DNA of 64,000 bases from NCBI RefSeq assembly GCF_002155975.1, contig NZ_MUMI01000094.1, positions 1-64,000 on the forward strand, read 5' to 3'. How positions within the stretch are numbered: position 1 is the first letter of the stretch; every line of letters starts with the position of its first letter. The translations under genes and the position numbers were made by a program. Below the pieces are notes generated by a model. That model was not told where the DNA came from. It searched no databases and saw only the letters and a program-made list of their open reading frames with translations. This document shows positions 63,503 through 64,000 of this stretch, piece after piece. Origin of the DNA: Amycolatopsis kentuckyensis. GTDB lineage: Bacteria; Actinomycetota; Actinomycetes; Mycobacteriales; Pseudonocardiaceae.

Positions 63503-64000
63503 GTGCCGTACCCATCCGACAACGAGCGGGATCGCCCCTGGGTGATGCGCACGTACGCGGGGCACTCCTCCGCGGCCGCGTCGAACGAGCTCTACCGGCG
63601 CAACCTCGCCAAGGGGCAGACCGGCCTTTCGGTGGCCTTCGACCTGCCCACCCAGACCGGCTACGACCCGGACCACCAGCTCGCCCGCGGTGAGGTCGGC
63701 AAGGTCGGTGTCCCGGTGTCGCACCTCGGCGACATGCGGCGGCTCTTCGACGGCATCCCACTCGCCGAAGCGAACACGTCGATGACCATCAACGCGCCGG
63801 CCATGTGGCTGCTCGCGCTGTACGTCTCCGTGGCCCGCGAGCAGGCCGAGGCCGAGGGGCGCGACGTCGACGAGGTCCTCGCGAGGCTCGCCGGCACCAC
63901 GCAGAACGACATCATCAAGGAGTACCTGTCCCGCGGGACCTACATCTTCCCGCCCGGGCCGAGCCTGCGGCTGATCACCGACGTGATCGCCTGGACCGTG
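63503..64000 (+). CDS. meaA: MeaA-type (ethylmalonyl-CoA mutase-like) B12-dependent mutase, 5' part
   Basis: 166 codons to the window end: [59 protein letters not shown] and [20 protein letters not shown] are the substrate-barrel start of MeaA/acyl-CoA mutases. It rearranges the carbon skeleton of ethylmalonyl-CoA-type substrates with adenosylcobalamin. GTG at 63503 follows GGAGG at six bases. The 3' end is outside the window. Confidence 0.9.
   Translation, partial: MPYPSDNERDRPWVMRTYAGHSSAAASNELYRRNLAKGQTGLSVAFDLPTQTGYDPDHQLARGEVGKVGVPVSHLGDMRRLFDGIPLAEANTSMTINAPAMWLLALYVSVAREQAEAEGRDVDEVLARLAGTTQNDIIKEYLSRGTYIFPPGPSLRLITDVIAWTV

Overview
The window reads as chromosomal DNA of a high-GC actinomycete, most probably a Pseudonocardiaceae (Amycolatopsis-like). 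This is inferred from the very high GC third-position bias, many GTG starts, many leaderless-looking promoters, a Rho with a long Arg/Gly/Gln-rich insert, the AtpA C-terminal extension and AtpG loop of the mycobacterial type, and a MurA with Asp at the fosfomycin cysteine. No species is proved.

Layout. 1-4.43 kb: ordinary chromosome with a divergent FAD-oxidoreductase/TetR pair, YggT, a divergent SDR/TetR pair with a palindromic operator, and a secreted PL9-type pectate lyase. 4.594-20.596 kb: a 16.0-kb integrated element bounded by a 47-bp direct repeat of the 3' half of tRNA-Arg(CCG). The complete tRNA is kept at the right end. The element holds an SOS-like box and two small genes, a two-gene NLR/amyloid-motif effector module, an archaeo-eukaryotic-type primase-polymerase whose start is lost or frameshifted, decayed fragments, a zinc-ribbon RRQRL protein, a cytosine methyltransferase, a DUF4417 protein, a low-GC membrane protein, a replication ATPase, an iteron-like repeat field (probable origin), excisionase and tyrosine integrase, a low-GC orphan gene and a dead integrase 3' end. 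It resembles an AICE of the prim-pol (RepPP) type, but no FtsK-like Tra translocase is present.

20.6-24.9 kb: epoxide hydrolase, oxidoreductase remnant, CDF metal exporter, DUF305 and DUF3105 proteins. 24.9-35.4 kb: core cluster argS-lysA-hom-thrC-thrB-rho-rpmE-prfA (aspartate-family amino acids, termination and translation). 35.4-39.9 kb: a block that separates prfA from prmC, with a secreted protein, a VOC protein, a three-gene glycosylation cassette (GT-C, GtrA, GT2) and an F420-type monooxygenase with a MerR-type promoter. 40.1-53.7 kb: prmC, an M6 metalloprotease flanked by inverted repeats, sua5-like gene, wecA-like transferase and the complete F1Fo ATP synthase operon. 53.7-64 kb: DUF2550, ABM monooxygenase, an unusual EPSP synthase, cobalamin adenosyltransferase, murA, a TetR-controlled SnoaL/NmrA/hydrolase operon, two tandem LysE exporters, two bPH-domain genes, and the start of a MeaA-type B12-dependent acyl-CoA mutase.

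The most interesting system is the pair at 5648-8678: a small Bell-like effector ending in a RHIM/BASS3-like amyloid motif and an NB-ARC/TPR NLR starting with the same motif. It is probably a cell-suicide defence unit carried as cargo by the tRNA-Arg element.
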